A stretch of 64,000 bases of DNA. It comes from Lysinibacillus_B sp031181585 (GTDB lineage Bacteria > Bacillota > Bacilli > Bacillales_A > Planococcaceae). Below, piece by piece: positions 38,145-46,724 of this stretch. The position numbers and the translations under genes were made by a program. Below the pieces are notes generated by a model. That model searched no databases, was not told where the DNA came from, and was given only the letters and a program-made list of their open reading frames with translations. The first letter of the stretch is position 1, and each line of letters opens with the position of its first letter. The stretch spans positions 2,976,001 to 3,040,000 of the forward strand of contig NZ_CP154840.1 of the NCBI RefSeq assembly GCF_047301505.1. The letters run 5' to 3'.

Positions 38145-38500
38145 TGATTTATTTATATTTTCATTTTACATGTATTTCCGCTTTTTTCAAGATGTTTTTT
38201 AAATTTTTTGATTTTTATGTAAAGAAATGCTACATGTATAGATTTGCAGCTTTTATAAATTACTGTATTAAACCTTCTGTTTTAGATCTTTCGACCGTTT
38301 TTCTACACTTCCTTTCATGTCATTTTTTATTACATATTTTCGAAATAGGTTGTTAGCTTTATGAAAAAAAACAAGTTGCCTTTCTTTTGTCTTCTTTTAC
38401 TAAATTGCAAAGCAGCTGTTACTTTCGAAAATGGATGAAAAGATAGGGTTGAATATGATAAGGTAGATTATCAGCAATTATTATGTAGAGGGTGAAATCC
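38145..38500. other. AT-rich intergenic region
   Basis: About 350 bp upstream of the nucleoid-protein-like gene. Very T-rich left half, no supported gene, promoter not resolved. Confidence 0.35.
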
Positions 38501-39505
38501 ATGCTTGAAGTAAGTGAAAGCAAATTAACAAAATACGCCGTCCATTATGTAGGTGATGCTCTTGTCATGGGCGAAGAGGCAATGTCTCAGCCGGATGTTC
38601 TGCTGGAAGCAGCGTTTACTCAATTGGCATTCGGCAAGCTCGATTTAGAGCAGCAATTCGAATTCTTCCATGAAACAAACATCGGCTTGAATGAAGTTTA
38701 TACATATGTGAAATCCATTTTCGATCATGAAAATGGCTTCCTTGAGCAATCAAAGCATATCGCTACGCACCTTCATACCGCCTCCCAGCATCCGAATATC
38801 AAGCCAGGTGAATTATTCATTGGCTATTTTGATAACTGTTACTGGCATTCAGAAGCAAAAAAAGTGCTGGCCATCGTAAAAATCGACGAAAAGGAAATGT
38901 TCCTTGATGTAAAAAACGTACAAAACAAAATGACTGTGAGCGGCATAGATGGTATTAATGTAAAGAAAAGCAACAATATGGCTGTTATCGTAGATATGGG
39001 ACAGGATGAGCCTCCTGCTGTCTTCATTAAAACCAAGAGGAAAGAAGATGTTGTCTACTGGCAGGAGCGCTTCCTGAAGATCAAGGCTGCCGATGAACAC
39101 TATCATAAAACGAACCTTGCTTTGACCGAATGCAAAAAAATTATCCTAAAAGAAGAAAACTTCTCAAATACTGAAAAGCTCGGACTTCTCAACAAAACAC
39201 TTGATTATTTCAGAAATGAAGAAGAGTTCCAAGTGAACGACTATATTGAGGCAGTATTCGAAAAAGCAGATTCGGTCCAGAAGGACATCATCATCAATAC
39301 TGTGAAGCCATATGAAACTGTCATTTCAGAGAGTGCGATCGCCAAGGTTGAAAAAACATATAAACGGAAGATTAAGCTGGATGACAATATTGAAATTCAA
39401 GTTAATGTGCGAGATGTCGAAGAAATTGAAGAATTGATTGAAGTCGGCTATGATGAGGCCACGAACCGTAAGTTCTATAAAATTTATTTCCAAGAAGAAG
39501 TATAA
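38501..39505 (+). CDS. Nucleoid-associated protein-like (NdpA/YejK-type)
   Basis: 334 residues, soluble, rich in acidic and lysine residues. The layout (N-terminal helical part, a central FIGYFDNCYWHSEAKKVLAIV beta block, AVFIKTKRKEDVVYWQERFL, helical C-terminus with KRKIKLDDNIEIQV) recalls the 37-kDa nucleoid-associated protein family, often annotated DUF3900 in Bacillus. Start ATG at 38501 after AGAGGGTGA. Function here unknown; family assignment is by pattern only. Confidence 0.65.
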   Translation: MLEVSESKLTKYAVHYVGDALVMGEEAMSQPDVLLEAAFTQLAFGKLDLEQQFEFFHETNIGLNEVYTYVKSIFDHENGFLEQSKHIATHLHTASQHPNIKPGELFIGYFDNCYWHSEAKKVLAIVKIDEKEMFLDVKNVQNKMTVSGIDGINVKKSNNMAVIVDMGQDEPPAVFIKTKRKEDVVYWQERFLKIKAADEHYHKTNLALTECKKIILKEENFSNTEKLGLLNKTLDYFRNEEEFQVNDYIEAVFEKADSVQKDIIINTVKPYETVISESAIAKVEKTYKRKIKLDDNIEIQVNVRDVEEIEELIEVGYDEATNRKFYKIYFQEEV

Positions 39506-39537
39506 TACCATATTGCTGTTTTTCTTTTGATACTCAA

Positions 39538-39575
39538 AATGCCCACCGAAAAGCCTGGCTGCTTCGGTGGGCATT
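39538..39575. terminator. Bidirectional terminator
   Basis: 13-bp stem AATGCCCACCGAA / TTCGGTGGGCATT between the convergent nucleoid-like gene and the YfhE-like gene. Confidence 0.8.
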
Positions 39576-39580
39576 CGTAT

Positions 39581-39718
39581 TTATTTTTTATTTTTGTCTT
39601 TCTTCGTCGTCGCCTGATCGGCCCGTTTAAACTCTTTCCGGTAGATCACTTCCTGCGTCGATGATAAACCATTATCCTTTGTCGTCAACTGCTCATGCGG
39701 CGGTCGTTGATCCTTCAT
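39581..39718 (-). CDS. YfhE-like small protein
   Basis: 45 residues, very polar and basic at the C-terminus (KKDKNKK). Contains NGLSSTQEVIYRKEFKRAD, which resembles the STQEVLYxREFKxAD core of the small Bacillus YfhE-like family. AAAGGAGTG stands seven bases before the ATG. No known function. Family call is from memory of the motif. Confidence 0.6.
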   Translation of the reverse strand: MKDQRPPHEQLTTKDNGLSSTQEVIYRKEFKRADQATTKKDKNKK

Positions 39719-39810
39719 CAAAAAACACTCCTTTCTTTTTATATCTCCATAGTTTTTCCGGCGAAGCAATGGATATACGGAGGAAAGGATAATATGCAAT
39801 ATCAGGATTT

Positions 39811-40221
39811 TCATTTCGTAATAACAATCGACAACTTATAGTTAGCATACCTGTGGAGCGAGTCTAAAAACTGTGTTAACACTTCATTTGAAGGAAATCT
39901 GCATTCTAATAAATAACAGCTTTCTCCGCTGATTCTATAATTATTTATTACATATGGATTCTGCATATGAATGAATGATATGTACGGCCGATGATCAGCA
40001 CTCTCCATCATAATATTAATGAAAGCGTGAATACCTAACCCCAATTTTGAACAGTCTGCATGAATCGTATACTCCTTAATTACCCCATTGTCCTCTAATT
40101 TGGCGACCCGAGCTGCAGCCGCTTGTCCGGTGAGGTGGACTTTTTCCCCCAGTTCCTTCATTGTAATACGGCTATTTTTTCGAAGCTCTTCTAGAATAAG
40201 CAGATCGGTATGATCTAACAT
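39811..40221 (-). CDS. Lrp/AsnC family transcriptional regulator
   Basis: 136 residues: N-terminal winged helix (LDHTDLLILEELRKNSRITMKELG, recognition part VHLTGQAAAARVAKLEDNG) and a C-terminal RAM-type ligand/oligomer domain. Controls amino-acid or other metabolic genes in the family. Divergent from the metallo-hydrolase gene with 118 bp between them, which may be its target. Confidence 0.9.
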   Translation of the reverse strand: MLDHTDLLILEELRKNSRITMKELGEKVHLTGQAAAARVAKLEDNGVIKEYTIHADCSKLGLGIHAFINIMMESADHRPYISFIHMQNPYVINNYRISGESCYLLECRFPSNEVLTQFLDSLHRYANYKLSIVITK

Positions 40222-40339
40222 TCAATCAAATCCTTTCAATAATCAAGCCAAATACCAAAAAGACTTGATTTCTTCTATGTAAAGCATGATCGCTCATAAT
40301 ATAAACTAGGTGTACATTCTATAAGAAGGAGCTTTACTG

Positions 40340-41098
40340 ATGAAAATTGAACAAATCCGCAACGCTACATTAATCGTAGCGTATGCAAACAAACGTTTTT
40401 TAATCGACCCATTTTTAGCGGCGAAAGGATCATACCTACCTTTTCCAAACTCAGTGCGCCAGGATCAAAACAACCCACTGGTAGAGTTACCTAAACCAAT
40501 TGAGGAAATCATAGATGTGGATGCCGTCATTGTAACACATCTTCATTTAGATCATTGGGATGATACAGCAAAAGAGGCATTACCGAAGACGATCAAAATG
40601 TTTGTACAAAACGATGAAGATGGACAAATCTTGAAAGCTGCAGGGTTTACGAATGTCGAAGTATTAACCGAACAGACTACTTGGGAAGATATAGAGTTAA
40701 TCAAAACAGAAGGTGAGCATGGCCGTGGCGAAATTTTAAAGTTCTCGGGATCAGTTTGCGGTATTGTGTTTAAGCATGAAAGCGAAAAAACCCTTTATAT
40801 TGCGGGAGATACAGTATGGTACGAAGGTGTGGAAAAAACGCTTCGTACATTCAATCCTGAAATTATTGTCGTGAATGCTGGAGACAATCAATTTCTAGAA
40901 GGCGGCTCGCTCGTAATGGGCATAGCAGATGTCTATGAAGTGCATAAGGCAGCTCCACACGCTATAATCATCGCTAGTCACATGGAAGCTGTCAACCACT
41001 GGACATTATCACGTGAGGAATTACGAAATTTTATCAGCGATAAAGGAATCTCCCGGAATGTACTTGTTCCGAATGATGGCGATGGCTTTTCCTTTTAA
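40340..41098 (+). CDS. Metallo-beta-lactamase fold hydrolase
   Basis: 252 residues with the metal motif THLHLDHWDD (HxHxDH), a later metal Asp in YIAGDTVW and His in ASHMEAVNHW, in the UlaG/UPF0173-like order. AAGGAG precedes the ATG. Divergent from an Lrp-type regulator, which may control it. Substrate unknown. Confidence 0.85.
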   Translation: MKIEQIRNATLIVAYANKRFLIDPFLAAKGSYLPFPNSVRQDQNNPLVELPKPIEEIIDVDAVIVTHLHLDHWDDTAKEALPKTIKMFVQNDEDGQILKAAGFTNVEVLTEQTTWEDIELIKTEGEHGRGEILKFSGSVCGIVFKHESEKTLYIAGDTVWYEGVEKTLRTFNPEIIVVNAGDNQFLEGGSLVMGIADVYEVHKAAPHAIIIASHMEAVNHWTLSREELRNFISDKGISRNVLVPNDGDGFSF

Positions 41099-41116
41099 GG
41101 GCATCTCTTTGCAAAT

Positions 41117-41145
41117 AGCTCACCCTTCTTTCTGAATGGTGAGCT
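41117..41145. repeat. Hairpin repeat, copy 1
   Basis: 29-bp sequence beginning AGCTCACCC and ending GGTGAGCT, forming a hairpin. Identical to 41307-41335. Confidence 0.8.
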
Positions 41146-41179
41146 CAGAGTGAAGATAGATTTTTAAAATAAAGGTTTA

Positions 41180-41308
41180 CTCAGTCTGTCTTGAAAACGC
41201 TTGCCAGACAAGGCGCGCCGACGAGCGAAGACGCGAATAGAACTTAAGTTCATGAGGGGACGAGCAAGGCAAGCAACGATGAATGAAAGCGTTTGTCAAC
41301 AGGCTGAG
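41180..41308. repeat. REP/MITE-like palindromic element
   Basis: About 129 bp with imperfect terminal inverted repeats CTCAGTCTGT...AACGCTT and AAGCGTT...ACAGGCTGAG and a central GAACTTAAGTTC palindrome, so the whole can fold into one long stem. GC content is higher than the flanks. Of the type of small non-coding repeats scattered in Bacillaceae genomes; no other copy seen in this window. Confidence 0.65.
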
Positions 41309-41335
41309 CTCACCCTTCTTTCTGAATGGTGAGCT
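41307..41335. repeat. Hairpin repeat, copy 2
   Basis: Perfect second copy of the 29-bp hairpin at 41117-41145; here TTCTTT follows it on the plus strand, so this copy may work as a terminator for the metallo-hydrolase gene. Confidence 0.8.
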
Positions 41336-41420
41336 TCTTTATCCATTTCAGTGTCTATAAATGAGCATATATTTTTCCGTTCATAATATGAACTTCTAGT
41401 ACGCATGGTGTACGAACCTC

Positions 41421-42170
41421 TTACTTTCTCTTTGTCGCTTTTATAATAAATGTTGCCGGTACTAATGCTGCCTTTTGTGTCGAATACCACCGCGAAGTGT
41501 CAATCGATGGTTCATCCGGCAATACAACATCATCGATTACTTTTTCAATGATAAAGCCTGCATCAATTAAGGTATTTATATACGTACTCAATTTCCTATG
41601 GTAGATAATAACTTCATTGTGCCATGCCTCATTTAATTCCGGGCCCTCTTCAATATAGGATTTATTTAAAATGCAGGTTTCATTTTCGTAGGTTAGTCGA
41701 TCGTGAAGGGGATGTTCCCAGCTAAAAATGAACACACCGCCCGGCTTCAAATAGCTTTGTATATTCAGTAGTGTACGATTTAAATCGACTGTCCATCCAA
41801 GTGCATAAATGGAATAAACGATATCAAAATAATTACTCGGCAACCCAGGATTCTCTTCCATTGGTGATTCAAACAGCCTAACTACACTTTTCTGATTGCT
41901 CAGTACATTAGAGGCTGTATTAATTTGCTTGGCGGAAAGGTCAATTCCCCATAGTTCGGAAGCTCCGCTATCTCCCATATACTGCAATGAATGCCCGCTG
42001 CCGCAGCCAATATCAAGTACTGCTTTTCCACCAATCTCGCCAAATAAACAAAGCACATCCTCCCGCTCTGCAAATGGCCCATACTCTGGAAGCGCCGATC
42101 GACCGAAGAAGCGCTCCGCCGATTTTTCCCACCCTCTTTTATTGACCTTCAACATTTGATTTATATTCAT
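41421..42170 (-). CDS. Class I SAM-dependent methyltransferase
   Basis: 249 residues. SAM-binding motif I VLDIGCGSGHSLQYM (about 50-64), acidic motif II LWGIDLSAKQI, motif III FDIVYSIYALGW and the LKPGGVFIFSWEHP segment. Methylates a small molecule or tRNA/protein target that cannot be deduced. Follows the YoaP-like gene on the same strand with a 24-base gap, so probably co-transcribed. Confidence 0.88.
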   Translation of the reverse strand: MNINQMLKVNKRGWEKSAERFFGRSALPEYGPFAEREDVLCLFGEIGGKAVLDIGCGSGHSLQYMGDSGASELWGIDLSAKQINTASNVLSNQKSVVRLFESPMEENPGLPSNYFDIVYSIYALGWTVDLNRTLLNIQSYLKPGGVFIFSWEHPLHDRLTYENETCILNKSYIEEGPELNEAWHNEVIIYHRKLSTYINTLIDAGFIIEKVIDDVVLPDEPSIDTSRWYSTQKAALVPATFIIKATKRK

Positions 42171-42194
42171 AAAAATATCCTCCCCTTTTAAAAA

Positions 42195-42965
42195 CTATAT
42201 TTGCTGCTCTTCCTTTACTAACTTTGTTAGTAACTTCTCAAATTTATTTGGACTCATTATTTCGTGCGTGATGAATTTTCCATTATAGAACAAGCCAAAC
42301 GTTGTCCATATGGCTGGTGAATTTTGTGCCTGCTCTTTAGTCGTTACTCTACAGGCTTTAAAAAGAATACCGTTATGCTCCGCTACTGATCTTAACTCTT
42401 CTAAAATACCGACAGCATATGGACACTGAGCTGTATAATAAATGCAGATTCCTTGTTCAGTGAGAGGAGGAGCTGTTTGTTTCTTAAAAGAAGGCTGGGC
42501 ACCTTGTTTATTCCACTTTAATGCTACTAATTGAAAATAAGGCTCTGCTTCGTCTACTACTTCAAACCCCATATGTTCAAAGAAACGCTTATCACTCAAA
42601 TACGGGTAATTTTTCTTACCGACAATATGTATGATCCCATCCATACCAAGCTTGACAGCCTCACCTTTACAGTGCTCCAGTAATTGTTTTGCATATCCGT
42701 TATTTTTATATTTACCAGAAACCCATAGACAGTTAATGTACATATAATTCGGTGCTTCAATAGGTGCCCAAGCCATTGCAGCAGGAATATATTCTATAAA
42801 TACTTTGGCCCGTTCATTTAAACGGTAAAAACCCAATCCCTCTTCCATTCTTTCCGTTAGCCACTGTTTTTTCGCTGTTACTGCATTTTCATATTGTTTT
42901 GTCCCGAGCGCACAGCATATATGTTCAGTTTCTATATTACTTTTTGTCATTTGGACAAAGCTCAT
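42195..42965 (-). CDS. GNAT acetyltransferase with YoaP-type C-terminal domain
   Basis: 256 residues. N-terminal GNAT fold (acetyl-CoA region VSGKYKNNGYAKQLLEHC) and a C-terminal thioredoxin-like domain with YYTAQCPYAVGIL, the arrangement of Bacillus YoaP. The CPYAV cysteine suggests a redox or metal role for the second domain. Upstream of the methyltransferase gene. Substrate unknown. Confidence 0.82.
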   Translation of the reverse strand: MSFVQMTKSNIETEHICCALGTKQYENAVTAKKQWLTERMEEGLGFYRLNERAKVFIEYIPAAMAWAPIEAPNYMYINCLWVSGKYKNNGYAKQLLEHCKGEAVKLGMDGIIHIVGKKNYPYLSDKRFFEHMGFEVVDEAEPYFQLVALKWNKQGAQPSFKKQTAPPLTEQGICIYYTAQCPYAVGILEELRSVAEHNGILFKACRVTTKEQAQNSPAIWTTFGLFYNGKFITHEIMSPNKFEKLLTKLVKEEQQI

Positions 42966-43250
42966 TACTTTCTCTCCTTACCAGAAAATTTTTTATTTAA
43001 AAATTCTAAATTCTCTCTTTTACTACTACGCTATTACCTACTTTAAAGTTCCAGTAAATAGAAATCTATAACTTTTTGCAGCTATGATAACAGTTGTTAG
43101 ATTTACTTGCATCAGAATCTTGACTGAGAGCAATCTTATGTAAAGCCGTGGTTTTAAATAAGGCGGGCTAGGCACTCATCCAACCCTAAAAAAAATCGTT
43201 GCATATCGTGGGCTAATGATGATCATAAAATTTTTAAGGAGGATGTAATC

Positions 43251-43877
43251 ATTCATTCAACTGTCGATTATAATTCACCATCCGCGCAGTTCACATTTGA
43301 CCTGAATAAAAGCACTTTATTTAAAAAAGATTCACAAAATAAAATCAACATTCTAGGTGTTGAACAGCTAAATACATTAGAAAATGTTTCTCTACTGGAT
43401 ATTTTCCTTAGCGCCAGCAATGTAGTGGAGCCACATTACCACCAAAATGCTGCTGAATTAGTTTATTGTATATCCGGTGCTGCTACTGTCTCTATCCTCA
43501 ACCCATTTACAAAGCAAATCCAGAGCTACTGCATCACCCCAGGTCAGGTCGCCAATGTACCGAAAGGCTGGTGGCATTATGAAGTTGCTACTATCGACAA
43601 TACCCATTTACTAGCTATTTTCGACGCCCCTACTCCTGAGGTGATTCTAGGTTCAGATATTTTAAAATTTACGCCAACGGATATTATGGCGCATACCTAC
43701 TGTATGGACGAAAACCTATGGAAGAAAGCTATTGCTCCAATCACACCATCAACATTTATTGGGCCTTCTAAACATTGCAGCCATACAAGTCAGAGAGCAA
43801 CCCTCCCCCATACTCCCTCTATTCACGCCTATCCAAGCTATATGAATCCCTATTTTTATTATCCATACCATTGTTAA
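43251..43877 (+). CDS. Cupin domain protein with apparent ATT start codon
   Basis: 208 residues if read from ATT at 43251. AAGGAGG at 43236-43242 is eight bases away, the ideal spacing, and the frame from there is uninterrupted and protein-like, but has no ATG, GTG or TTG before the GTG at 43425, which would cut the cupin barrel in half. Cupin motif VEPHYHQNAAELVYCISG holds the metal-site His residues and PGQVANVPKGWWHYE the second motif. The C-terminal tail is Tyr/Pro/His-rich (MNPYFYYPYHC), as in some spore-coat proteins. Either a rare AUU start, as in infC, or a mutated start codon. Confidence 0.75.
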   Translation: MHSTVDYNSPSAQFTFDLNKSTLFKKDSQNKINILGVEQLNTLENVSLLDIFLSASNVVEPHYHQNAAELVYCISGAATVSILNPFTKQIQSYCITPGQVANVPKGWWHYEVATIDNTHLLAIFDAPTPEVILGSDILKFTPTDIMAHTYCMDENLWKKAIAPITPSTFIGPSKHCSHTSQRATLPHTPSIHAYPSYMNPYFYYPYHC

Positions 43878-43972
43878 GTAAATAACCTTACCTTAAAGCG
43901 GGTAATGAGCAGGCTAAGTGCTTTATGCTATTACCGTCACTAATTGCCTCTTCATATAAGTCATCAGATAGT

Positions 43973-44014
43973 AAAAAATCGCAATGCAGACTTACTGCCA
44001 GATTGCGATTTTTT
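43973..44014. terminator. Bidirectional terminator
   Basis: AAAAAATCGCAAT / ATTGCGATTTTTT stem between the cupin gene and the convergent small acidic protein gene. Confidence 0.8.
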
Positions 44015-44029
44015 ATCTTTTACAAAAAG

Positions 44030-44263
44030 TTATTCTGCACCAGACTGTTCATTACGTTCGAGGTTTATCATTCCTGGGAAACGATTTAGATGAGATTGGC
44101 TGCTTTCCGTTACTACTTTTTGATTCAACTCGTCCATCGGGATATCATCAACCGTTTGCATATCTTCATGTAAGTCGTAAATGCTGATTTCCGCTGCTTC
44201 CAGCATTTCTTTCCGCTTTTGATAGGGCATCTCTTTAAAAGGCTGTTTATCTTCTGTATCCAT
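44030..44263 (-). CDS. Small acidic protein of unknown function
   Basis: 77 residues, hydrophilic, predicted mainly helical (KEMPYQKRKEMLEAAEISIY). GAGGAGGG before the ATG at 44263 is a strong site, so it is probably real. No family recognised. Confidence 0.65.
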   Translation of the reverse strand: MDTEDKQPFKEMPYQKRKEMLEAAEISIYDLHEDMQTVDDIPMDELNQKVVTESSQSHLNRFPGMINLERNEQSGAE

Positions 44264-44324
44264 ATTTATTCCCTCCTCTTGTAGGGATAGCATGTGAAGG
44301 AAGAGGAATATTATAACGACAAAT

Positions 44325-44367
44325 AAAAAAGACGATCACTGAACACAATTGCTTGTTCAATAATCGT
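44325..44367 (-). terminator. Terminator of the cwlJ-type gene
   Basis: Imperfect 14-bp stem ACGATTATTGAACA / TGTTCAGTGATCGT with six T on the minus strand. Confidence 0.7.
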
Positions 44368-44414
44368 TTTCTTATACAATCGCGCACCTTAATGATTATT
44401 AACTTATCGATAGT

Positions 44415-44855
44415 CTATCCAAGATAAACACTTTCACATGTTCCAGCGGCCGGCTCATAAAAACAATGATCTTTAAATTGACCAGTAAATGGTTGACCAT
44501 ACCATGTTGGAGGACACGGAGCATATGGGTTAAAGTACCACAGGGCATATCTCGCTGGATGTTGCCTCCAATAATCCAACACTTGTCTTGCTAATCTTAA
44601 CTCGGTAGGCCGCGCCCTCTCATAAAATAAGTTCCCCTTTTGAACTGCTTCGAAAGAATAATTCCCGCCTTGCACTTGATAAATAACCTGTTCAATCGTC
44701 CTAACATCTCTAAAATCTAAACAATCCGCTACAGCCCGATTAACAATAACATTTCCAACATATAGCATTCCTTGCTTTCCTTCACCTTCAGCTTCTGCTC
44801 TCATCATTCTTGCCACTAAAGCAACATCGGCATCTCGGTATTTGACTCTTGGCAT
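44415..44855 (-). CDS. cwlJ: Cell wall hydrolase of the SleB/CwlJ family
   Basis: 146 residues without signal peptide, matching the length and order of CwlJ: VALVARMMRAEAEGEGKQGM with the catalytic Glu region, VGNVIVNRAVADCLDF and the LWYFNPYAPCPPTWYGQ block. CwlJ is deposited in the spore coat and cuts cortex peptidoglycan during germination. Its usual partner gerQ is not adjacent in this window. Confidence 0.88.
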   Translation of the reverse strand: MPRVKYRDADVALVARMMRAEAEGEGKQGMLYVGNVIVNRAVADCLDFRDVRTIEQVIYQVQGGNYSFEAVQKGNLFYERARPTELRLARQVLDYWRQHPARYALWYFNPYAPCPPTWYGQPFTGQFKDHCFYEPAAGTCESVYLG

Positions 44856-44971
44856 TTTTTCACCTCAAAATTATAGTATGAAAAAAGCTCCCGTTGGTGT
44901 CTGGATCGACCAGCTAGCTTCATCTGGAAATCTTATAAAAGAACATCTCTTTATGTACATGATCGAATAGG

Positions 44972-45050
44972 ATTGAATCTCTTGAGAAATTTATTGTTAT
45001 GAGAAAGCAATAGATAGCAGAAGAGTGTTACCTTTCACAAGAGATTCAAT
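44972..45050. repeat. 13-bp inverted repeat in an intergenic region
   Basis: ATTGAATCTCTTG at 44972-44984 and its exact complement CAAGAGATTCAAT at 45038-45050, with 53 bp between. Could be the ends of a tiny relic element or a structured RNA; nothing else supports either. Confidence 0.45.
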
Positions 45051-45100
45051 TTAGCAGACCACGATTGAATCAAACCCGCTATAACATCAAGTGTAAATGC

Positions 45101-45360
45101 TTAGCTCACTGAGTTATTTTCCTGTGCTGCCTCATTACTCTTCTTCCGGTTGTTATTTTGCATGGCTATAGCTTCCAAAAATATCGAGACATACATTCTA
45201 TGAGGCGATAAGAATTGAAAAGCAGGAGAATACTCAATACGACCGTTTTTCATTTCAATCGCAATTGTCTTGAGGAAGCCAAAAACTACCTAGTCCTGAT
45301 TTTCACTCTTTTACCAACTTTACTTTTAAACCCGTTTAGTATTGGAATAATCAGTCCCCG
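45101..45360 (-). pseudogene. Decayed gene fragment of unknown family
   Basis: On the minus strand two protein-like stretches in different frames abut: one ends SKVGKRVKIRTR at a TAG (45286-45288), the next continues FGFLKTIAIEMKNGRIEYS down to a stop at 45101-45103. Adding one base near 45286 joins them. Neither part has a ribosome site. I read this as a frameshifted remnant; the VGKRVKI pattern is seen in some small spore-associated proteins, but I do not claim the family. Confidence 0.4.
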
Positions 45361-45498
45361 CTAGTTGAAAAATATGCTTATAAGCCTACCATTAGCCTTT
45401 TCGAAATTAAGATAAGGAAACTAAGTTAAAACTCCGCACTTGTACCTTATTTTTAAAAAGAAATTCATAACATAGTATAAGAAAGGCGGTGAATTTAT

Positions 45499-45621
45499 AT
45501 GTCTAACTATGTTGGCGGAAGCTATGATAAAGGCAACAACAACAGTGGATTTGTTTTAATCGTTGTGCTATTTATCCTCCTTATTATTGTTGGTGCAGTA
45601 TTCGTAGGCGGCTCCTGCTAA
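45499..45621 (+). CDS. YjcZ family small sporulation membrane protein
   Basis: 40 residues. Gly/Tyr/Asn-rich N-terminus (NYVGGSYDKGNNNSGF), one membrane helix (VLIVVLFILLIIVGAVFVGG) and a C-terminal SC. This is the pattern of the tiny YjcZ-type proteins made during sporulation in Bacillus. AAGGCGGTGA precedes the ATG. Confidence 0.85.
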   Translation: MSNYVGGSYDKGNNNSGFVLIVVLFILLIIVGAVFVGGSC

Positions 45622-45817
45622 TTTATAACAACCGTTACGTATTTTGATCCTTCGCATCAAAATAACCTATATTAACACCTTTAGTTCAAAACTATTAAAC
45701 ACCGTGATCCTTAACGGGCATACTGACGAAAATACTTCAACAATTGAGGCATGTTTGAAGTTTTTTTCATTGGCTTCTAAAAATTTTAGATATACCGTTT
45801 TCAAAGTGAAAAACAAA

Positions 45818-45856
45818 CTAGCCATCTACCCCGGAAAATCAAAGATAGATGGCTAG
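45818..45856 (-). terminator. Terminator of the LysE-type exporter gene
   Basis: Perfect 11-bp stem CTAGCCATCTA / TAGATGGCTAG with TTTGTTTTT on the minus strand. Confidence 0.65.
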
Positions 45857-45918
45857 TGAAATTGTAAATTTATTAGTTAATGAATAAATTAATAGTTAAG
45901 TATACATGAGGTTAATAG

Positions 45919-46551
45919 CTAAATATATGCTTGAATATCTACATAAAAATTATACAAGAAATATAAACCAAACCCGAATAATAAAACCCCTGCAACAATG
46001 GAGGTCCACTTAATCATTTGACGATTCATAATCTTTCGTGTAACAGAAACAATCGTTAAAAGCCCAACATCATGCAGTAAAATACCTGTTAAAATTCCTA
46101 ATGAAACAATGATAAAATGGTTTGAACTATCTGCTGTATAAGAATCTGCTAAAACCGCTCCAAACACTGATACCCAAAACACAAGGTTTCCTGGAGAGAC
46201 AGCCACTAACAAGCCATTGCGATATGTCTTACCAAGCGATTTATTTACTTTTTCGCCTGCTAAGGTGATATCTTTATCCGCATTCTTTATCGAGTCATAA
46301 GCTAGTAGAAATAAAAAGATAGCTCCAATAATCCACAAGGGCATTTGGATATAAGGGAGTGCTAAAAATTGAGCCAGCCCAAAATAGAGTGCAAAAATCA
46401 GCAGCACATCAATCGTCATACCGCCAATACCTACCGCCCAGCCATGCATAAAACCGTTTTTCAACCCTTGTTTTGTCATTTCCACTGTAATTGCTCCAAC
46501 TGGCATAGCAATCGCTAACCCGACCAAGATATACGCAAAATACAAACTCAT
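45919..46551 (-). CDS. LysE/RhtB family exporter
   Basis: 210 residues from the ATG at 46551, preceded by AGAAGTG; longer in-frame starts add a polar leader without a site. Six hydrophobic helices with the family GLAIAMPVGAITVEM start, the KNGFMHGWAVGIGG loop and SPGNLVFWVS. Such proteins export amino acids or related metabolites. Stand-alone. Confidence 0.85.
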   Translation of the reverse strand: MSLYFAYILVGLAIAMPVGAITVEMTKQGLKNGFMHGWAVGIGGMTIDVLLIFALYFGLAQFLALPYIQMPLWIIGAIFLFLLAYDSIKNADKDITLAGEKVNKSLGKTYRNGLLVAVSPGNLVFWVSVFGAVLADSYTADSSNHFIIVSLGILTGILLHDVGLLTIVSVTRKIMNRQMIKWTSIVAGVLLFGFGLYFLYNFYVDIQAYI

Positions 46552-46673
46552 AACAACACTTCTTTCAATGCTTATCCTTTCCTCTTTCATCCGTTTACAG
46601 GAATTATTATACATTAAAAGGAATAAAAATTCTATCCTGCTAAGTGAGTTTTTAACAGTAGTATGCTAACGGC

Positions 46674-46703
46674 AAAAAGGCAGCTGTATACGCACAGCTG
46701 CCT
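46674..46703 (-). terminator. Terminator of the SNF2 helicase gene
   Basis: Perfect 10-bp stem AGGCAGCTGT / ACAGCTGCCT then TTTTT on the minus strand, 22 bases past the stop. Confidence 0.85.
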
Positions 46704-46724
46704 AAAATTTTTCTTATAATAAAC

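Noticed and set aside
45644..45856. 70-codon plus-strand ORF after the YjcZ-type gene
   Set aside because: Contains the LysE-gene terminator hairpin and lacks a ribosome site.
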